Below are positions 50,696 to 59,949 of a stretch of 64,000 nt of DNA, in pieces; position 1 is the first letter of the stretch, and each line of letters opens with the position of its first letter. The notes below the pieces were generated by a model. It had not been told where the DNA came from and did no database searches. It worked only from the letters and a program-made list of their open reading frames with translations. The position numbers were made by a program, and so were the translations under genes. Origin of the DNA: an uncultured Lachnospira sp. GTDB taxonomy: Bacteria > Bacillota > Clostridia > Lachnospirales > Lachnospiraceae. The stretch lies in contig CAJUBU010000004.1 in the NCBI GenBank assembly GCA_910585095.1, positions 60,447 to 124,446 of the forward strand, read 5' to 3'.

Positions 50696-53551
50696 ATGGC
50701 GAGTATGAGAGTACACGAATTAGCAAAGGAATTAGGCATAGCTGCCAAAGAAGTTTCAAAAATTTTGGATACCGAAGAAAAGAAATATAAAACAATGAGC
50801 GGTTTAAACGAGGAAGAAATTAATAAAGTCCGTAAATTATTTAATAAAACCGATAATAGTGCGGCAAAAGTTGAAAATAATGGTATAAAAGCCGATATAA
50901 ATAAGGAAAAGACTTCTATTCCAAAGACAACATCGGCAAATAGAAAAGAAGTGAAAAAAACAGATGGAGCGCAACAAGCTCCTAAGACAGAGGTGAAAAA
51001 AACGGAAGAGAAAAAGAATATTGATAAAAAGGCGGAAGAAAAGAAACAACAGCATGTTTCACAGTTATATTTTCCACAAAATAGTTCAAAAGGTGGACGT
51101 GAAAAAAATCAAAACAGCGATAAAAACCGCTCGAATGACCGCAGTCAAAATAATGACAAGAATCGTTTTAACGATAAAAACCGCTCGAATGATCGCAGTC
51201 AAAATAATGAGCGACGTCAGAATCGTGGAAATGATAATAATTTTAATCGCAGTAGCGAGCGTAACAATGAGCATAATGCTAATAACACCAATAGAGAAAA
51301 TGGTCAAAATGGCGGCTACAACAATATGAGAGGAAACCGCAATAATAAAAACGGTTATCAGAACGATAGAAATAACAATCAAAACAATAATCAAAATTAT
51401 CGCAATGGTGACAAAAAAAATAATTATAGAAATAATCATAATGACAACAATAATAACGGCAGTAATAACAGCAATGGTTATCGTAATAATGACCGACGCA
51501 CCAATAATAGCAATGATAAATTTAACAATAATCGCAATGAACGCGGCAATAATTTTAATCAAGGCGGATTTAAAAATGACCGCAACAATCAGGGCAGAAG
51601 AAATGACCGACGCGATGATAGGAGAGAGTCTGTAAAAGATGATTTTGTATTTGAGTCAAAGCCCGATTCAAGGCGTTCTGATTGGAATAAAGACAAGAAA
51701 AATGATCGTAAAAAGGATTTGGAAGTTAAAGAAAATCTTAAATTTGCAAGTGGTCAAACGAAAAAGCCTGTCAAAAAAGAAGAAAAGGAAGAAGATACCA
51801 TTAAGCAGCTTGTTCTTCCAGATACGCTTACAATCAAAGAATTGGCTGATAAGATGAAAATTCAGCCTTCTACTGTGGTAAAGAAATTGTTTTTACAGGG
51901 TAAGGTTGTAACAATCAATCAGGAGATTGACTATGATGTAGCAGAGGAGATAGCATTAGAATTTAATTGTATCTGTGAACATGAAGTAAAGGTTGATGTG
52001 ATTGCAGAATTATTAAAAGAAGATGAAGACCCAAAAGAATCGCTTATGTCAAGACCTCCTGTTGTGTGTGTTATGGGGCATGTTGACCATGGCAAGACTT
52101 CCCTTTTGGATGCGATAAGACAGACGCATGTAACCGACAAAGAATTTGGTGGAATTACTCAAAAAATTGGCGCTTATACAGTTGATATTGATGGTCAGTC
52201 TATTACATTTCTTGATACACCAGGACATGAAGCATTTACAGCGATGAGAATGAGAGGCGCTCAAGCGACGGATATTGCCATTCTTGTTGTTGCAGCCGAT
52301 GACGGCGTGATGCCGCAGACCATTGAGGCTATCAATCATGCTAAAGCAGCAGGTGTTGAAATTATTGTTGCAGTTAATAAAATTGATAAGCCAAATGCCA
52401 ATATTGAAAAAGTAAAGAAAGAACTTACAGCATATGAGCTGATAGCGGAAGATTGGGGCGGCACAACAACATTTTGTCCTGTGTCTGCACATACAAAAGA
52501 AGGCATTGATGAGCTTCTTGAGATGATTTTGCTCACAGCGGAAGTCAATGAATTAAAGGCAAATCCAAACCGCAAGGCAAGAGGTATTGTTATTGAAGCG
52601 GAGCTTGACAGGGGCAGAGGTCCGGTTGCAACGATTCTTGTACAAAAGGGAACGTTAAAAGTAGGCGATAATGTTGCTGCTGGAAGCAGCTACGGAAAAA
52701 TCAGAGCGATGATTGACGATAAGGGCAGACGTGTAAAGGAAGCAGGACCGTCAACGCCTGTGGAGATACTGGGGTTAAATGATGTGCCAAATGCCGGTGA
52801 GATTATTATGGCGATGGACAGCGATAAAGAGGCAAGAAATGTTGCAGAGACCTTTATCAGTGAAGGAAAGAAAAAACTCCTTGATGATACAAAGCATAAA
52901 GTTTCATTAGACGATATTTTTGAGCAGATTCAGGCTGGCAATGTAAAAGAGTTGGGCATTATTATTAAAGCTGATGTTCAAGGTTCGGTTGAGGCTGTTA
53001 AACAAAGTCTTGTAAAACTTTCTAATGAAGAAGTTGTTGTGAAAGTGATACATGGAGGCGTTGGAAATATTAATGAATCGGACGTTGTACTTGCATCGGC
53101 TTCCAATGCAATTATTATTGGCTTTAATGTCAAACCAGATAATCAGGCAAGGATTGTTGCAGAACGTGAAAAGGTTGATTTAAGGTTGTATACCGTTATA
53201 TATAATGCCATTGAGGATGTGGATTCTGCACTTAAAGGCATGTTAGAGCCAATTTATGAGGAAAAGGTTATTGGAACGGTTGAAGTTCGTCAAATATTTA
53301 AAGCTTCTAGTATTGGCAATATTGCAGGTTGTCTTGTCACAGAGGGCAGAATAACAAAAGATTCTAAAGTTCGCGTTTCAAGAGAAGGCAAGCAGATGGT
53401 CGATGCGCCAGTTGCAACGCTGAGACACTTTAAAGATGATGTCAAAGAAGTGAAAGCAGGTACAGAGTGCGGTATCGTTATTGAGGGCTTTAATGACGTT
53501 GCAGAGGGCGATGTGATGGAAGCTTATATTATGGTAGAAGTACCGCGTTAA
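50696..53551 (+). CDS. infB: Translation initiation factor IF-2
   Basis: 951-residue GTPase that places initiator tRNA on the ribosome. The N-terminal 'MRVHELAKELGIAAKEVSKIL' is the Gram-positive IF2_N. Residues about 55-360 are a low-complexity Asn/Arg/Asp-rich linker, much longer than in B. subtilis, with an internal DNA repeat of 54-base period (51118 and 51172). A second IF2_N is followed by the G domain: GHVDHGKTS, 'DTPGHEAFTAMRMRGAQ', NKIDK, 'SAHTKEG'. Domains II, III and C2 follow to the end. GAGG lies shortly before the ATG. Confidence 0.97.
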   Translation: MASMRVHELAKELGIAAKEVSKILDTEEKKYKTMSGLNEEEINKVRKLFNKTDNSAAKVENNGIKADINKEKTSIPKTTSANRKEVKKTDGAQQAPKTEVKKTEEKKNIDKKAEEKKQQHVSQLYFPQNSSKGGREKNQNSDKNRSNDRSQNNDKNRFNDKNRSNDRSQNNERRQNRGNDNNFNRSSERNNEHNANNTNRENGQNGGYNNMRGNRNNKNGYQNDRNNNQNNNQNYRNGDKKNNYRNNHNDNNNNGSNNSNGYRNNDRRTNNSNDKFNNNRNERGNNFNQGGFKNDRNNQGRRNDRRDDRRESVKDDFVFESKPDSRRSDWNKDKKNDRKKDLEVKENLKFASGQTKKPVKKEEKEEDTIKQLVLPDTLTIKELADKMKIQPSTVVKKLFLQGKVVTINQEIDYDVAEEIALEFNCICEHEVKVDVIAELLKEDEDPKESLMSRPPVVCVMGHVDHGKTSLLDAIRQTHVTDKEFGGITQKIGAYTVDIDGQSITFLDTPGHEAFTAMRMRGAQATDIAILVVAADDGVMPQTIEAINHAKAAGVEIIVAVNKIDKPNANIEKVKKELTAYELIAEDWGGTTTFCPVSAHTKEGIDELLEMILLTAEVNELKANPNRKARGIVIEAELDRGRGPVATILVQKGTLKVGDNVAAGSSYGKIRAMIDDKGRRVKEAGPSTPVEILGLNDVPNAGEIIMAMDSDKEARNVAETFISEGKKKLLDDTKHKVSLDDIFEQIQAGNVKELGIIIKADVQGSVEAVKQSLVKLSNEEVVVKVIHGGVGNINESDVVLASASNAIIIGFNVKPDNQARIVAEREKVDLRLYTVIYNAIEDVDSALKGMLEPIYEEKVIGTVEVRQIFKASSIGNIAGCLVTEGRITKDSKVRVSREGKQMVDAPVATLRHFKDDVKEVKAGTECGIVIEGFNDVAEGDVMEAYIMVEVPR

Positions 53552-53593
53552 TAAAAAGTGATTGTCGAATGGGAAAGGCATGGTTAATAAATA

Positions 53594-54004
53594 ATGAGAA
53601 AGAATAGTGTTAAAAATACTAGGATTAATGGGGAAGTATTAAAGGAACTGAGTAACATTATTCGTGGAGAGTTAAAAGACCCACGAGTTGGTCTTATGAC
53701 ATCAGTAGTTTCTGTTGAGGTGGCTCCAGACCTTAAGACGTGCAAGGCATATATTAGTGTTTTGGGTGATGAGGAGGTGCAAAAAGATACCATAGCGGGA
53801 CTAAAGAGTGCAGAGGGCTTTATTAGAAGGCAGCTTGCCAAAAATTTGAATCTAAGAAATACGCCAGAGATTAAGTTTATATTAGACCAATCGATAGAAT
53901 ATGGTGTCAATATGTCGCATTTAATTGATGAAGTGATAGAAAAAGATGATAAAGGTCATAAAGCATTTATAAAAGAGGATGAGGAAATACATGAAACTAA
54001 CTGA
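53594..54004 (+). CDS. rbfA: Ribosome-binding factor A
   Basis: 136-residue KH-fold factor for maturation of the 30S 5' end. It has 'INGEVLKELSNIIRGELKDPRVGLMTSVVSVEVAPDLKTCKAYISVLG', 'AEGFIRRQLAKNLNLRNTPEIKFILDQSIEYG', with a short charged tail. It lies 42 bases after infB, preceded by the AAAGGCATGGTT element that encodes a four-residue mini-frame whose TAA overlaps this ATG. The end overlaps nrnA by 14 bases. Confidence 0.96.
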   Translation: MRKNSVKNTRINGEVLKELSNIIRGELKDPRVGLMTSVVSVEVAPDLKTCKAYISVLGDEEVQKDTIAGLKSAEGFIRRQLAKNLNLRNTPEIKFILDQSIEYGVNMSHLIDEVIEKDDKGHKAFIKEDEEIHETN

Positions 54005-54944
54005 TTTGTTGGAAAATAAAAAATGTATTGGAATAACAGGACATATTCGACCCGATGGCGACTGTATAGGTTCTACGTTGGGACTTTATAATTATCTTAC
54101 AGAAAATATGCCGTCGGTCGATGTATTCCTGTTTTTACAAGAGGTTGGTGAGGAGTTTAAATTTCTTTGTAATGTAGACAAAATACAACATCAGCCGCTT
54201 GATTTAAAGTTTGATATTTTTTTTGTTCTTGATTGTAGTTCTATTGACAGGATAGAACCATTTGAAACATGTTTTATCAATGCCAAAAAGACTGTGTGCA
54301 TCGACCACCATATAAGCAATTTGAATTATGCAGATGTTTGTATTGTGGAGGAGAATGCAAGTTCAACATGTGAAGTGCTTTATAAGCTCTTGGATGAAGA
54401 AAAGGTGTCGAAAGCAGTTGCAGAATGTATTTATACAGGAATTATCCATGATACGGGCGTGTTTAAATATAGTTGTACTTCTGCTTTGACAATGCAGATA
54501 GCTGGCAAGCTTATGGATAAAGGCATTGATTATCCGCAAATTATAGATGAAAGTTTTTATAAAAAGACATATATTCAAAATCAGATACTTGGAAGAGCAT
54601 TGTTAGAAAGTGTTATGTTCTACAATGGAAAATGTATTTTTTCGGCAATATCACAGGAAGTTCTTGACTTTTACGGCGTTACAGGAAAAGAATTGGGTGG
54701 TATTGTCGAGCAGCTACGGCTGACAGAAGGCGTTGACGTTGCTATATTTATGTATCAGACAGGGGAAAATGAATATAAAGTTAGTCTGCGTTCCAAAAAA
54801 GATATTGATGTTGCGCAGATAGCAGTGTATTTTGGAGGAGGCGGTCATGTTAGGGCTGCCGGATTTACAGGTGTAGGAAAAGTACATCACATTATCAATG
54901 CAATTGGAGAATTGATTGAAAAACAAAATAAATGGGGTTCATAA
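53991..54944 (+). CDS. nrnA: Bifunctional oligoribonuclease/pAp phosphatase NrnA
   Basis: 317-residue DHH/DHHA1 phosphoesterase. It has 'GITGHIRPDGDCIGSTLGLYNYL', 'FFVLDCSSIDRI', 'CIDHHISN' (DHH) and 'FGGGGHVRAAGFTG' (DHHA1). The position between rbfA and truB is the standard Firmicute location of nrnA, which degrades nanoRNA and pAp. The ATG at 53991 has GAGG 6 bases upstream, inside the end of rbfA. The paralogue at 8529 shares only the general motifs. Confidence 0.93.
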   Translation: MKLTDLLENKKCIGITGHIRPDGDCIGSTLGLYNYLTENMPSVDVFLFLQEVGEEFKFLCNVDKIQHQPLDLKFDIFFVLDCSSIDRIEPFETCFINAKKTVCIDHHISNLNYADVCIVEENASSTCEVLYKLLDEEKVSKAVAECIYTGIIHDTGVFKYSCTSALTMQIAGKLMDKGIDYPQIIDESFYKKTYIQNQILGRALLESVMFYNGKCIFSAISQEVLDFYGVTGKELGGIVEQLRLTEGVDVAIFMYQTGENEYKVSLRSKKDIDVAQIAVYFGGGGHVRAAGFTGVGKVHHIINAIGELIEKQNKWGS

Positions 54945-54947
54945 CAC

Positions 54948-55844
54948 ATGGATGGTGTAATTAATGTATATAAGGAGCATGGATATACATCTCACGATGT
55001 GGTTGCTAAATTGAGGGGTATTTTACATATGAAAAAAATCGGTCATACAGGTACACTTGACCCCGATGCGGTCGGCGTACTGCCTGTATGTCTTGGAAAG
55101 GCAACAAAGCTGTGCGATTTACTTACGGATTGGACAAAAACATATGAGGCGGTGTTGCTTCTTGGGAGAGTCACAGACACACAAGATATCAGCGGGAAAA
55201 TAATAAAAGAGCATAAAGTTGATGTCAATGAGTGTCAAATTATGGAAGCAGTGACTTCGTTTATTGGGGATTACGAGCAAATACCGCCTATGTACTCGGC
55301 AATCAAACATAATGGCAAAAAGCTTTATGAGCTTGCAAGGGCAGGCATAGAAATAGAACGTAAGCCAAGAACAGTACACATTGATTCCATAAAAATCAAT
55401 GAAATTCATATTTTAGATGAAGAAAAAACAGTACGGATAACCGTCTCTTGTTCTAAAGGTACCTATATAAGAACATTGTGTCACGATATTGGCAGTAAAC
55501 TTGGCTGTGGGGCATGTATGATTAAATTGGTGCGAACAAGAGTTGGTCAATTTATGATGGACGACAGTTTGACGCTAAATCAGATATCAGCACTGATGAT
55601 AAAAGGAGAACTGGAAAGCAATATTTATCCTATATGGGAGCTGTTTCATTATCCAAAGCTAGTTGTGCCAAAAGAGTTGGAAAGGTTATTGTATAATGGC
55701 AATAGTTTTCAATTGGACGGGGAATATGCTGGCAAATATAATGTTTTTGATGCACAGGATAGATTTGTAGGAATTTATGAGTATGTAGAAGGAAGATTTG
55801 TTGTTATAAAAATGTTTTATAATGGCGATGAAGAAATGAGGTGA
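54948..55844 (+). CDS. truB: tRNA pseudouridine(55) synthase TruB
   Basis: 298-residue enzyme making pseudouridine 55 in the tRNA T loop. It has 'GVINVYKEHGYTSHDVVAKLR', 'KIGHTGTLDPDAVGVLPVCLGKATKL' with the catalytic Asp, 'QIPPMYSAIKHNGKKLYELARAG' and 'CSKGTYIRTLCHDIG'. It starts 3 bases after nrnA and ends 5 bases before ribF, so the genes are tightly linked. Confidence 0.96.
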   Translation: MDGVINVYKEHGYTSHDVVAKLRGILHMKKIGHTGTLDPDAVGVLPVCLGKATKLCDLLTDWTKTYEAVLLLGRVTDTQDISGKIIKEHKVDVNECQIMEAVTSFIGDYEQIPPMYSAIKHNGKKLYELARAGIEIERKPRTVHIDSIKINEIHILDEEKTVRITVSCSKGTYIRTLCHDIGSKLGCGACMIKLVRTRVGQFMMDDSLTLNQISALMIKGELESNIYPIWELFHYPKLVVPKELERLLYNGNSFQLDGEYAGKYNVFDAQDRFVGIYEYVEGRFVVIKMFYNGDEEMR

Positions 55845-55849
55845 CGCAA

Positions 55850-56773
55850 ATGAAGTATATTCATAGTGTTGAAGATTTTACACTGGAAAATAATTCAGCT
55901 GTGACACTGGGGAAGTTTGATGGCGTACATTTAGGTCATCAAAAATTGATATCCATTGTAAAAGAAAAGGCACAGCAATTGGGTCTGCTTGCCGTTACAT
56001 TTACATTTGACAGTATACCGCTCAGTATATGCCCACAGAAAAATCAGCATTTTATCAGTACAAATAGCGAGCGCCGAAAGTTTCTTGAAGATATAGGAAT
56101 TGATGTTGAGATTGAGTATCCGTTTACAGAACATTTTATGAATACAGAGCCAGAAGATTTTATTAAACATATTATTGTGGATAAGCTTCGTGCAAAAGTT
56201 GTTGTTGTTGGACCCGATTTCTGCTTTGGCAAGGGACGTGCTGGCAATGTGGATTTGCTTCGTGTACGGGGCAAAAAATATGGGTATGAGACGATTGTTG
56301 TAAAAAAAGAGCGTTTTCAAGACCGTGATATAAGTAGTACATATGTTCGAGAAGAGCTTAGCTTAGGGCATATGGAGACTGCCAATGTGTTGCTTGGCAG
56401 ACCTTACTGCGTGACTGGCGTGGTATGTCCTGGCAAACAATTTGGCAGACAGATGAATATTCCTACCATGAATATCTATCCACCAATCAGTAAATTGCTG
56501 CCGCCAAAAGGCGTTTATGTCTCTGTGACAACGATTGATAAAGAAAGTTTTTATGGTGTGACGAATATTGGAACAAAACCGACAGTAAGCGATGATTTTA
56601 TGGTGAATGTTGAAACGAATTTGTTTGATTATTCAGACGATGCTTATGGCAAAAATATTGAGGTGCAGTTGATACATTTTATTCGTCCAGAGATGAAATT
56701 TGCATCGGTTGACGCCTTAAAAAAACAGATGGAAAAGGATGCACAATTTGCAAAAAGTATGTTTATGTTATAA
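55850..56773 (+). CDS. ribF: Riboflavin kinase / FAD synthetase RibF
   Basis: 307-residue bifunctional enzyme that makes FMN and FAD. The N-terminal adenylyltransferase half has 'VTLGKFDGVHLGHQKLI' (nucleotide-binding HxGH-like) and 'VVVGPDFCFGKGRAGNVDLL'. The C-terminal kinase half has 'VCPGKQFGRQMNIPTMNIYPP', 'KGVYVSVTTI' and 'GVTNIGTKPTV'. The ATG at 55850 follows GAGG by 8 bases. Confidence 0.96.
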   Translation: MKYIHSVEDFTLENNSAVTLGKFDGVHLGHQKLISIVKEKAQQLGLLAVTFTFDSIPLSICPQKNQHFISTNSERRKFLEDIGIDVEIEYPFTEHFMNTEPEDFIKHIIVDKLRAKVVVVGPDFCFGKGRAGNVDLLRVRGKKYGYETIVVKKERFQDRDISSTYVREELSLGHMETANVLLGRPYCVTGVVCPGKQFGRQMNIPTMNIYPPISKLLPPKGVYVSVTTIDKESFYGVTNIGTKPTVSDDFMVNVETNLFDYSDDAYGKNIEVQLIHFIRPEMKFASVDALKKQMEKDAQFAKSMFML

Positions 56774-56791
56774 AATTTTTTAACAGAGTAC

Positions 56792-56820
56792 TTGTGTATT
56801 ATTTAATGATATGATATACT
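56792..56820 (+). promoter_or_regulatory. rpsO promoter
   Basis: TTGTGT (56792-56797), 17 bases, TATACT (56815-56820). The 85-base leader that follows has a TGAGC-CGCC-GCTCA hairpin and GC-rich segments, as expected for S15 autoregulation; the structure was not verified. Confidence 0.6.
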
Positions 56821-56905
56821 TGTCATGTATTTGAGCCGCCGCTCAGTTCTAGGACACTCCGACCTAAAACTTAGTGGCAGGTGTTTATAATAAGGAGGAT
56901 TTAAG

Positions 56906-57172
56906 ATGATATCGAAAGAAAAAAAATCGGAAATTATTGCCGCTTACAGCAGAAAACCTGGTGACACTGGTTCTCCAGAGGTTCAGATTGCTATTCTTTC
57001 AGAGAGAATTAACGAGTTGACAGAGCATTTAAAGGTCAACAAAAAAGACCATCATTCAAGAAGAGGACTTTTAAAGATGGTTGGTAAAAGAAGAGCTTTA
57101 CTTGAGTATCTTAAAAAGAACGATATTGAAGGTTACAGAAACCTTATTGCTCGTTTAGGTATTAGAAAGTAA
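56906..57172 (+). CDS. rpsO: 30S ribosomal protein S15
   Basis: 88 residues, the normal length. 'YSRKPGDTGSPEVQIAILSERINELTEHL', 'DHHSRRGLLKMVGKRRALLEYLKKND' are the 16S rRNA-binding helices. AAGGAGG lies before the ATG. It is followed by pnp, the usual partner. Confidence 0.98.
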   Translation: MISKEKKSEIIAAYSRKPGDTGSPEVQIAILSERINELTEHLKVNKKDHHSRRGLLKMVGKRRALLEYLKKNDIEGYRNLIARLGIRK

Positions 57173-57179
57173 TATTTAT

Positions 57180-57206
57180 GGCGGAGTTTATACTCCGCCT
57201 TGTTTC
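57180..57206 (+). terminator. Hairpin between rpsO and pnp
   Basis: GGCGGAGT-TTAT-ACTCCGCC (57180-57199) then TTGTTT. It may be a partial terminator or an RNase III processing stem, as known for rpsO-pnp in other bacteria. Confidence 0.65.
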
Positions 57207-57252
57207 ACTTTATAGGAAATATATTTGCAATGTAATTGGAGGATTAATTAAT

Positions 57253-59334
57253 ATGTATAAGCAATATACAATGGAACTAGCGGGCAGAATTTTGAGAGTT
57301 GATATTGGCAGGGTATGCGCTCAAGCCAATGGCGCGGCGCTTTTGCATTATGGAGATACAGTTGTTCTCTCAACAGCAACAGCTTCTAAAGAGCCAAGAG
57401 AAGGAATTGATTTTTTTCCTTTGAGCGTTGAGTATGAAGAAAAAATGTATGCCGTTGGAAAGATACCAGGCGGATTTAATAAAAGAGAAGGCAAGGCAAG
57501 TGAAAATGCGATTCTTACGTCGCGTGTTATCGACAGACCAATGCGACCTTTATTTCCAAAAGATTACCGTAATGATGTAACACTAAACAATATGGTTATG
57601 TCGGTCGATACAGAATGTAGACCAGAACTTGTCGCAATGATTGGCGCAGCTTTGGCAACAAGCATTTCCGATATTCCTTTTGACGGACCATGTGCAACAA
57701 CACAGATTGGTATGGTAAAGGGAGAGTTTATTATCAATCCATCGCAGACACAGTGGCAGGAAGGCTCTCTTCAGTTAACCGTAGCTTCCACAAAGCAAAA
57801 GGTGATTATGATTGAGGCAGGCGCTGATGAAATTCCTGAGGACAAGATGTTAGAAGCTATTTATTTAGCACACGATGTTAATCAAACGGTCATTGAATTT
57901 ATTGAAAAGATTGTAGCTGAAGTAGGCAAAGAAAAACATGCTTATGTAAGCTGTGCAGTGCCAAATGAAATGTTTGAGGCAATCAAGGAAATTGTGACGC
58001 CTCAGGAGATGGAAGTAGCTGTATTTACAGATGATAAACAGACCAGAGAGAAAAATATCGATGCTATTCTTGAAAAGCTAAGGGAAGCGTTTGCGGAAAA
58101 TGAAGAGTGGCTTGCTGTTCTTGATGAGGCTGTCTATCAGTATCAAAAGAAAACTGTGAGAAAGATGATTCTCAAAGACCACAAGAGACCAGATGGACGC
58201 GATATTACACAAATCCGAACCCTTGCCGCTGAAGTGGATATTATACCTCGAGTTCATGGTTCAGCTATGTTTACTAGAGGACAAACTCAGATATGTGATG
58301 TTGTTACATTAGCGCCGTTATCAGAGGCGCAAAAAGTAGATGGATTGGATGATAATATAACGGAAAAGCGTTATATTCATCATTATAATTTCCCTTCTTA
58401 TTCGGTTGGAGAGACAAAGCCATCAAGAGGACCGGGACGTAGAGAAATTGGACATGGCGCGCTTGCAGAGAAGGCGTTGATGCCTGTGCTTCCTTCAACA
58501 GAGGATTTTCCATATGCGATACGTGCCGTATCAGAGACCTTTGAATCCAATGGTTCAACCTCAATGGCTTCAACATGTGCATCGTGTATGGCGCTGATGG
58601 CAGCAGGTGTGCCAATAAAGAGAATGGTGGCAGGTATTTCTTGCGGACTTGTCACTGGTGAAACCGATGACGATTATATTGTCCTTACGGATATTCAAGG
58701 GTTAGAGGATTTCTTTGGAGATATGGATTTTAAGGTGACTGGTACAACAGAAGGTATTACAGCAATTCAGATGGATATTAAAATTCATGGATTGACAAGA
58801 CCAATTGTAGAGGAAGCCATCGCAAGAACAAGACAGGCGAGAATGTTTATTATGGACACCTGTATGAAACCTGCTATAGACAAGCCTCGCAGCAGTGTTG
58901 GGCAGTATGCTCCGAAGATTATTCAGACAACCATTGACCCAGCAAAGATAGGCGATGTTGTTGGACAGCGTGGTAAGGTTATCAATGCCATTATTGAAGA
59001 ATGTGATGTAAAAATTGATATAACTGATGATGGATTTGTGTCAATATGTGGATTAGAACAGGCTGGAATGGATAAAGCCATGAAGTATATTAAAACCATA
59101 GTAAACGATTTTGAAGAAGGTCAAATTTATGAGGGCAAAGTCGTTAGTATTCGCGAGTTTGGAGCATTTATAGAATTTGCGCCAGGAAAAGAAGGAATGG
59201 TTCATATTTCTAAAGTTGCCAAAGAACGAATCGACCATGTTGAAGATATCCTTACATTAGGTGATAAAGTGCGCTGTAAGTGTATGGGAAAAGATAAGAT
59301 GGGCAGAATTAGTTTTTCCATTAAAGATTGTTAA
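57253..59334 (+). CDS. pnp: Polynucleotide phosphorylase
   Basis: 693-residue 3'-5' exoribonuclease using phosphate. It has two RNase PH-like domains ('GGFNKREGKASENAILTSRVIDRPMRPLFPK'; 'GRREIGHGALAEKALMPVLP' with the catalytic region 'EDFPYAIRAVSETFESNGSTSMASTCA'), then a KH domain ('IGDVVGQRGKVINAIIEECDVKIDI') and an S1 domain ('GKVVSIREFGAFIEFAPGKEGMVHISKV'). The ATG at 57253 follows GGAGG; an upstream in-frame start lies within the hairpin. The S1 tail is short but complete. Confidence 0.97.
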   Translation: MYKQYTMELAGRILRVDIGRVCAQANGAALLHYGDTVVLSTATASKEPREGIDFFPLSVEYEEKMYAVGKIPGGFNKREGKASENAILTSRVIDRPMRPLFPKDYRNDVTLNNMVMSVDTECRPELVAMIGAALATSISDIPFDGPCATTQIGMVKGEFIINPSQTQWQEGSLQLTVASTKQKVIMIEAGADEIPEDKMLEAIYLAHDVNQTVIEFIEKIVAEVGKEKHAYVSCAVPNEMFEAIKEIVTPQEMEVAVFTDDKQTREKNIDAILEKLREAFAENEEWLAVLDEAVYQYQKKTVRKMILKDHKRPDGRDITQIRTLAAEVDIIPRVHGSAMFTRGQTQICDVVTLAPLSEAQKVDGLDDNITEKRYIHHYNFPSYSVGETKPSRGPGRREIGHGALAEKALMPVLPSTEDFPYAIRAVSETFESNGSTSMASTCASCMALMAAGVPIKRMVAGISCGLVTGETDDDYIVLTDIQGLEDFFGDMDFKVTGTTEGITAIQMDIKIHGLTRPIVEEAIARTRQARMFIMDTCMKPAIDKPRSSVGQYAPKIIQTTIDPAKIGDVVGQRGKVINAIIEECDVKIDITDDGFVSICGLEQAGMDKAMKYIKTIVNDFEEGQIYEGKVVSIREFGAFIEFAPGKEGMVHISKVAKERIDHVEDILTLGDKVRCKCMGKDKMGRISFSIKDC

Positions 59335-59386
59335 GATAGGTAATTTTCATCCTTTCCTGATAAGATTAAAACGTTTTATTGTAGGG

Positions 59387-59462
59387 TTTGTGTCTGTGCG
59401 CTGCTTGACATAAACGAGTAAGAATGTTTGTTCTTTGCACAAAAAGCGGCGCAGAAATGAGG
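59387..59462 (+). promoter_or_regulatory. Structured leader before the HIT gene (leader family copy C)
   Basis: TTTGTGTC-12 bases-GACATAAA (59387-59414). The loop ends TGCGCTGCTT, which can pair over 10 bases (one G-U) with AAGCGGCGCA at 59444-59453, immediately before GAAATGAGG of the HIT gene. Confidence 0.65.
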
Positions 59463-59467
59463 TAAAA

Positions 59468-59887
59468 ATGATAGATAATAATTGTGCTTATTGCGTAGAA
59501 GGTGATTTAGTTGCTAAATTTGGTATTAAAATATGTGAGCTGCCTACATCAAAGGTGTATCTTTTTAAAGAACAAAGTCATCCTGGAAGATGTATTGTTG
59601 CACATAAGAAGCATGTGGGAGATATGAATGAACTCACAGCACAGGAGAGGGCAGCTTATTTTGAAGATGTTGCAAAAGTGGCAAGAGCAATTATGGCGGC
59701 ATTTAAGCCTAATAAAGTAAATTATGGCGCTTATGGTGATACAGGTCATCATCTGCATTTTCATCTCTGTCCTAAGTATAAGGATGAATATGAGTGGGGT
59801 GGTGTATTTCTTATGAATCCAGATAAAACATATCTTTCAGATAAAGAATATAAAGAAATGATTGAAAAAATCAAAGCTAATCTTTAA
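59468..59887 (+). CDS. HIT family nucleotide-binding protein
   Basis: 139-residue histidine-triad protein. The family motif is 'GDTGHHLHFHLCPKY' (HxHxH-type active site) and the preceding strand is 'RCIVAHKKHVGDMNELTAQERAAYFEDVAKVARAI'. It likely hydrolyses nucleoside phosphoramidates or acts in nucleotide salvage. The N-terminal CAYC may bind metal with a downstream Cys. The ATG at 59468 follows GAGG by 5 bases. Confidence 0.9.
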   Translation: MIDNNCAYCVEGDLVAKFGIKICELPTSKVYLFKEQSHPGRCIVAHKKHVGDMNELTAQERAAYFEDVAKVARAIMAAFKPNKVNYGAYGDTGHHLHFHLCPKYKDEYEWGGVFLMNPDKTYLSDKEYKEMIEKIKANL

Positions 59888-59939
59888 GGTTGCTGTAAAA
59901 TAATACAGTGCTTTAAGGCTGTTGCAAAATAATACAGTG
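59882..59939 (+). repeat. 29-bp tandem duplication between HIT and yebC
   Basis: Two adjacent 29-base copies (59882-59910, 59911-59939) differ at three positions. Each contains AAAATAATACAGTG, and the second has GGCTGTTGCAAAAT, matching the ends of the palindromic element at 62228-62328. The first copy includes the HIT stop codon. Confidence 0.88.
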
Positions 59940-59949
59940 TGGAGGATTT

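Noticed and set aside
51086..51562. Very hydrophobic 158-codon frame antisense to the IF-2 linker
   Set aside because: Produced by the Asn-rich codons AAT/AAC read backwards as Ile/Val; not a membrane protein.
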